DNA of 16,189 nt. Source: a bacterium (GTDB lineage Bacteria; Zixibacteria; MSB-5A5; GN15; FEB-12). Positions 13,857 to 16,189 of the stretch are shown here, piece after piece; the first letter of the stretch is position 1; each line of letters begins with the position of its first letter. Where the stretch lies: positions 1 through 16,189 of the forward strand of contig DAOWIM010000163.1 of assembly GCA_030640905.1 (NCBI GenBank), given 5' to 3'. The notes below the pieces were generated by a model. That model saw nothing but the letters and a program-made list of their open reading frames with translations. It was not told the DNA's origin and ran no database searches. The position numbers were made by a program, and so were the translations under genes.

Positions 13857-16046
13857 ATGAAGCGCGGCTCGGCTTACCACATACGGCAATACCTGCAATT
13901 GCGAAAAGATGATCGCACCGGCGTTGTCATCAAACAGATCGACCGGTGTGCTGATCTCTGTGCTGAATTGCTGAGCGCAGATTGCCTGGCTGTTTTTTAC
14001 CAGCGGGAAGCCAGTGACGGACTTGTGCCGGTGGCGGTTTGTTGCCGAGAGAAAGATGGTCCGACCGAATTCGGTTTGCTGGAATACCACTGGCAAAATT
14101 GTGCGAATGACCGGATTGATGAGCTTGCGACAACTCCGTCAATGGTCGAGAAGATCAATGAAGCTCACTCCGGTGAAGCTCACTCTGATGAAGCTCACTC
14201 CGATGAAGCTCACCCCGGTGAAGCTCACTCCGATGAATCCAGATTTGCCGTCGCCAATAAGTATAACCATGTCTATCGTTACGTAGATGATTCGGTCGAG
14301 GCAATTCGGATGGTGGTGATTGCGTTTTGGTCTGAAGAGCCGGCATCATTTGCGGAAGGGGCGCCGAACAACCTCGCCAGAGCCGCAAATGTGATGGCCG
14401 GAGTTATCGCTATGGCCGAGATGCTGCGCGATTCGGAACGATATTTCCTGCGCCTGCCGGAACTGACTGAGCTTTTTGATATTCCCCTTACCGAAACTAA
14501 ATTCCGGGACCTTCAGGCGCACATCGCTGATCAGGTCGTAAACGTCCTGCCGGTCGAGGGGGCTTGCCTGCTTCAACGAAAGAGAAGCACCGGACGATTC
14601 TCATTTGGAGCCACAGCCGGCAGAAACGGCAAGGTGGAACCGCCGCTGGGAATTCTCAGTCTGTTTGACAGCGCGACTGTTTCCGAGGTGTCCGATCTTC
14701 TGGGAAGTGACAGGGTCGTTGATCTCAGTAGTCCTCTCAGATGTCGCGATAGATCGGTGGTCGCAGTCAGCGTTTCACCCGCCGAGAGACAGCAGATCAT
14801 TATGGTCATCTGGACTGAGGGGGGCGAGAATCTGGCCGATCTCGATCGTGAACTGCTGATGATCTTTGGGTGTTTCGCTCGCGCCGTTATCGCCAACGCC
14901 CTCCTTATTCGGAATATCAGGAAGGCTAATCGCTTGTTGAGGCGATCATCGGCAAGACTGGCTAATTTTGAGACGATGGCAGCGCTGACCGACATGACTA
15001 CCGGGGTTGCCGATGAATTGAATAATGCTATCGGTGGTGTGATTGGGCGTATCCAGTTGCTTCGGGAAAAACTGAGCGACAAAGACCACCAGCGCGACCT
15101 GGCCCTGATCGAAGAGTTAATCATCCCCACTACTGATACGATCAAGCGTATTCAGCAATTTGTCTCGGCGGCCCAATCGAAAGATTTTGAGGCGACCGAT
15201 CTTGTCCGCGTGGTCAGCGAGGTAGTGGCCGATACCGACTGTAAGTGGAGCGAGATGGCTGATGCTCGTGGGGTCGAGGTTGTTATTTCCTGTTGCTGTG
15301 AAGATGCGGTTATTTCCGGATTTGAGCCTGATCTCAGGTTGATTCTGGATAAGCTGCTTGATAATGCTGTCGAACATTCTCCCGAGAATGGCACGGTCGA
15401 AATTGCTCTGATCAGCAATGAAAAAGGTTACCAGCTTTCAGTCAGCGATCAGGGTTCCGGGGTGGCGTCGATTAATCGCGACCGCATTTTCTATCCATTC
15501 TTTACGACCAAAGAGCAGCGCGGGGCAGGAATGAGTCTGGCTATCGTCCACGGAGTTGTTGTTCGTCACGGTGGTACTGTACTGGTTTCAGACAACGAGG
15601 ACCACGGCGCGATTTTCACAATCGCTTTTCCTCATCAAGTAAATGTTGAAGATACGTCTGAGATTACCGGCAAGATTCAAATCCCGGCAAAACGGAGGGT
15701 GTTGATTGTCGATGATGACGAGCAAATCAGGGAAGTCCTCTCAGATATGATCCAGATGGACGGTCATGAGATAACGACATGTTGCGATGCTTATGCCGCG
15801 CTGGAAGAGATTGCCAACGGCGAATATGATCTGCTGATAACTGATCTCGGGATGCCGGGGATGTCGGGCCTTGATTTGGCAAGAGTTGTCCATGAGAAAT
15901 TGCCGGGTTTGCCGGTCGCTATGATCACCGGCTGGGGTACTCAGTTGAATGAGGACGAGGTTAAGGCTAAAGGCATAAAACGCGTCCTGGCTAAACCGTT
16001 CCACCTCAAAGATATCAAAGCTCTGGTCGCCGACTTGGTGTGCTGA
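13857..16046 (+). CDS. Hybrid histidine kinase-like protein (GAF-GAF-transmitter-REC) with Asp in place of the H-box His
   Basis: 729 residues from ATG 13857, the best start; the frame is open upstream to 13704 but overlaps the GAF gene, and AGGGGG at 13838-13843 is the only Shine-Dalgarno-like site. There are no TM segments. A GAF-like region (about 1-200) contains five EAHxx repeats at 102-126. A second GAF-like region (about 205-365) ends in helix LIRNIRKANRLLRRS. The HisKA-like segment reads MAALTDMTTGVADELNNAIGG, where D386 (GAT, 15012-15014) replaces the expected phospho-accepting His of GVAHELNN. The ATPase domain keeps its N-box LLDNAVEH (N503), G1 DQGSG and F-box FYPFFTTK; the G2 motif GAGMSL lacks one Gly. 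A complete receiver follows: D619/D620, phospho-acceptor D663 in ITDLGMP, T691 and K713. It should not autophosphorylate conventionally. It may be a pseudokinase or ATP-dependent scaffold whose receiver is served by another kinase. Confidence 0.88.
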   Translation: MKRGSAYHIRQYLQLRKDDRTGVVIKQIDRCADLCAELLSADCLAVFYQREASDGLVPVAVCCREKDGPTEFGLLEYHWQNCANDRIDELATTPSMVEKINEAHSGEAHSDEAHSDEAHPGEAHSDESRFAVANKYNHVYRYVDDSVEAIRMVVIAFWSEEPASFAEGAPNNLARAANVMAGVIAMAEMLRDSERYFLRLPELTELFDIPLTETKFRDLQAHIADQVVNVLPVEGACLLQRKRSTGRFSFGATAGRNGKVEPPLGILSLFDSATVSEVSDLLGSDRVVDLSSPLRCRDRSVVAVSVSPAERQQIIMVIWTEGGENLADLDRELLMIFGCFARAVIANALLIRNIRKANRLLRRSSARLANFETMAALTDMTTGVADELNNAIGGVIGRIQLLREKLSDKDHQRDLALIEELIIPTTDTIKRIQQFVSAAQSKDFEATDLVRVVSEVVADTDCKWSEMADARGVEVVISCCCEDAVISGFEPDLRLILDKLLDNAVEHSPENGTVEIALISNEKGYQLSVSDQGSGVASINRDRIFYPFFTTKEQRGAGMSLAIVHGVVVRHGGTVLVSDNEDHGAIFTIAFPHQVNVEDTSEITGKIQIPAKRRVLIVDDDEQIREVLSDMIQMDGHEITTCCDAYAALEEIANGEYDLLITDLGMPGMSGLDLARVVHEKLPGLPVAMITGWGTQLNEDEVKAKGIKRVLAKPFHLKDIKALVADLVC
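14160..14234 (+). repeat. Five tandem 15-base in-frame repeats (pentapeptide EAH[S/P][D/G])
   Basis: Units start at 14160, 14175, 14190, 14205 and 14220, with consensus GAAGCTCACTCCGAT. Units 3 and 5 are identical, and the others differ by one to three bases in the last third. They encode EAHSG, EAHSD, EAHSD, EAHPG and EAHSD (residues 102-126 of the hybrid kinase). The unit is a multiple of three, so copy-number change would alter linker length without breaking the frame. Confidence 0.97.
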
Positions 16047-16189
16047 AAAACTGCCACTACCAACTCTGCTACAATCCAATTTAATTGTAAATAGCTGTTG
16101 CCTTTTCTGGCTGGTCTTGTAGATTGGGCTAAGAAGATTGTTAAACGTAAATCTTCGGGGCGAGGCGAAATTCCTCGACCGGCGGTGAA
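16047..16189. other. Downstream end of window; no supported gene
   Basis: This stretch follows the hybrid kinase stop. It holds a 7-bp inverted repeat (GAAGATT at 16133-16139 with AATCTTC at 16150-16156) and a 5-bp one (CGAGG at 16161-16165 with CCTCG at 16173-16177). Neither is followed by a T-tract, so neither is a clear intrinsic terminator. A + strand frame is open from 16095 to the window edge and would encode a basic peptide (DWAKKIVKRKSSGRGE). It has no Shine-Dalgarno and only a TTG start (16098), so whether a gene begins here cannot be decided without the next bases. Confidence 0.4.

Noticed and set aside
14155..14388. 77-codon - strand frame with repeated SELHR units
   Set aside because: It is the antisense reading of the 15-base repeat in the hybrid kinase. 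It has no ribosome site or promoter, and the + strand frame has clear domains.
16133..16177. Two short inverted repeats after the hybrid kinase as a terminator or attachment site
   Set aside because: Short stems with no T-tract and no flanking mobile-element features; insufficient evidence.
1..16189. CRISPR arrays, tRNA/rRNA genes, insertion sequences, prophage or defence genes
   Set aside because: No regularly spaced repeats, cloverleaf-like or rRNA segments, transposase motifs or phage genes were seen on either strand.

Overview
The window is a gene-dense chromosomal segment with balanced to slightly GC-rich composition. All but one of its genes are on the + strand. It suggests a diderm (outer-membrane) bacterium: there is a putative Cys-anchored lipoprotein, a type IV prepilin peptidase, and a DnaK carrying the N-terminal-quadrant insert typical of Gram-negative bacteria. 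The heat-shock locus, however, has the gene order known from the Bacillus subtilis dnaK operon (hrcA-grpE-dnaK-dnaJ-prmA-rsmE). That order, an RNase HIII, and large multi-GAF sensor kinases together fit an environmental lineage of the FCB type, for example candidate Zixibacteria. The taxonomy is an inference, not something the sequence proves.

Layout. Bases 1-135 are the Lys/Pro-rich tail of an upstream gene, closed by a strong intrinsic terminator (184-218). A short regulatory region (about 221-308) carries a candidate promoter and a perfect 17-base palindrome but no recognisable CIRCE. It precedes a tight run of six genes (309-6789): the HrcA repressor, GrpE, DnaK, DnaJ, and the two ribosome methyltransferases PrmA and RsmE. 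A prepilin peptidase (6818-7600) and a membrane PAS histidine kinase (7652-9502) follow in the same direction. A second small unit holds efp (start corrected to 9547, with its own candidate promoter) and a short RNase HIII gene. It ends in a bidirectional terminator (10762-10800) shared with a convergent lipoprotein gene on the - strand (10825-11583). After a 337-base intergenic stretch come two signalling genes: a three-TM, three-GAF protein without a catalytic domain (11921-13813) and a soluble GAF/transmitter/receiver hybrid (13857-16046). The last 143 bases hold nothing convincing.

How the genes work together. The first operon couples chaperone supply (DnaK/DnaJ/GrpE under HrcA) with ribosome modification. 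EF-P and RNase HIII are translation and genome-maintenance housekeeping. The two signalling genes at the right end are probably a functional pair.

Most notable points. The hybrid histidine kinase has Asp (residue 386) where the phospho-accepting His of the H-box should be, although its ATPase motifs and receiver are kept. Its N-terminal sensor region contains five tandem His-containing pentapeptides encoded by a 15-base repeat. EF-P carries Arg at the tip residue (R32) with a GRGK loop. RNase HIII lacks its usual N-terminal domain.
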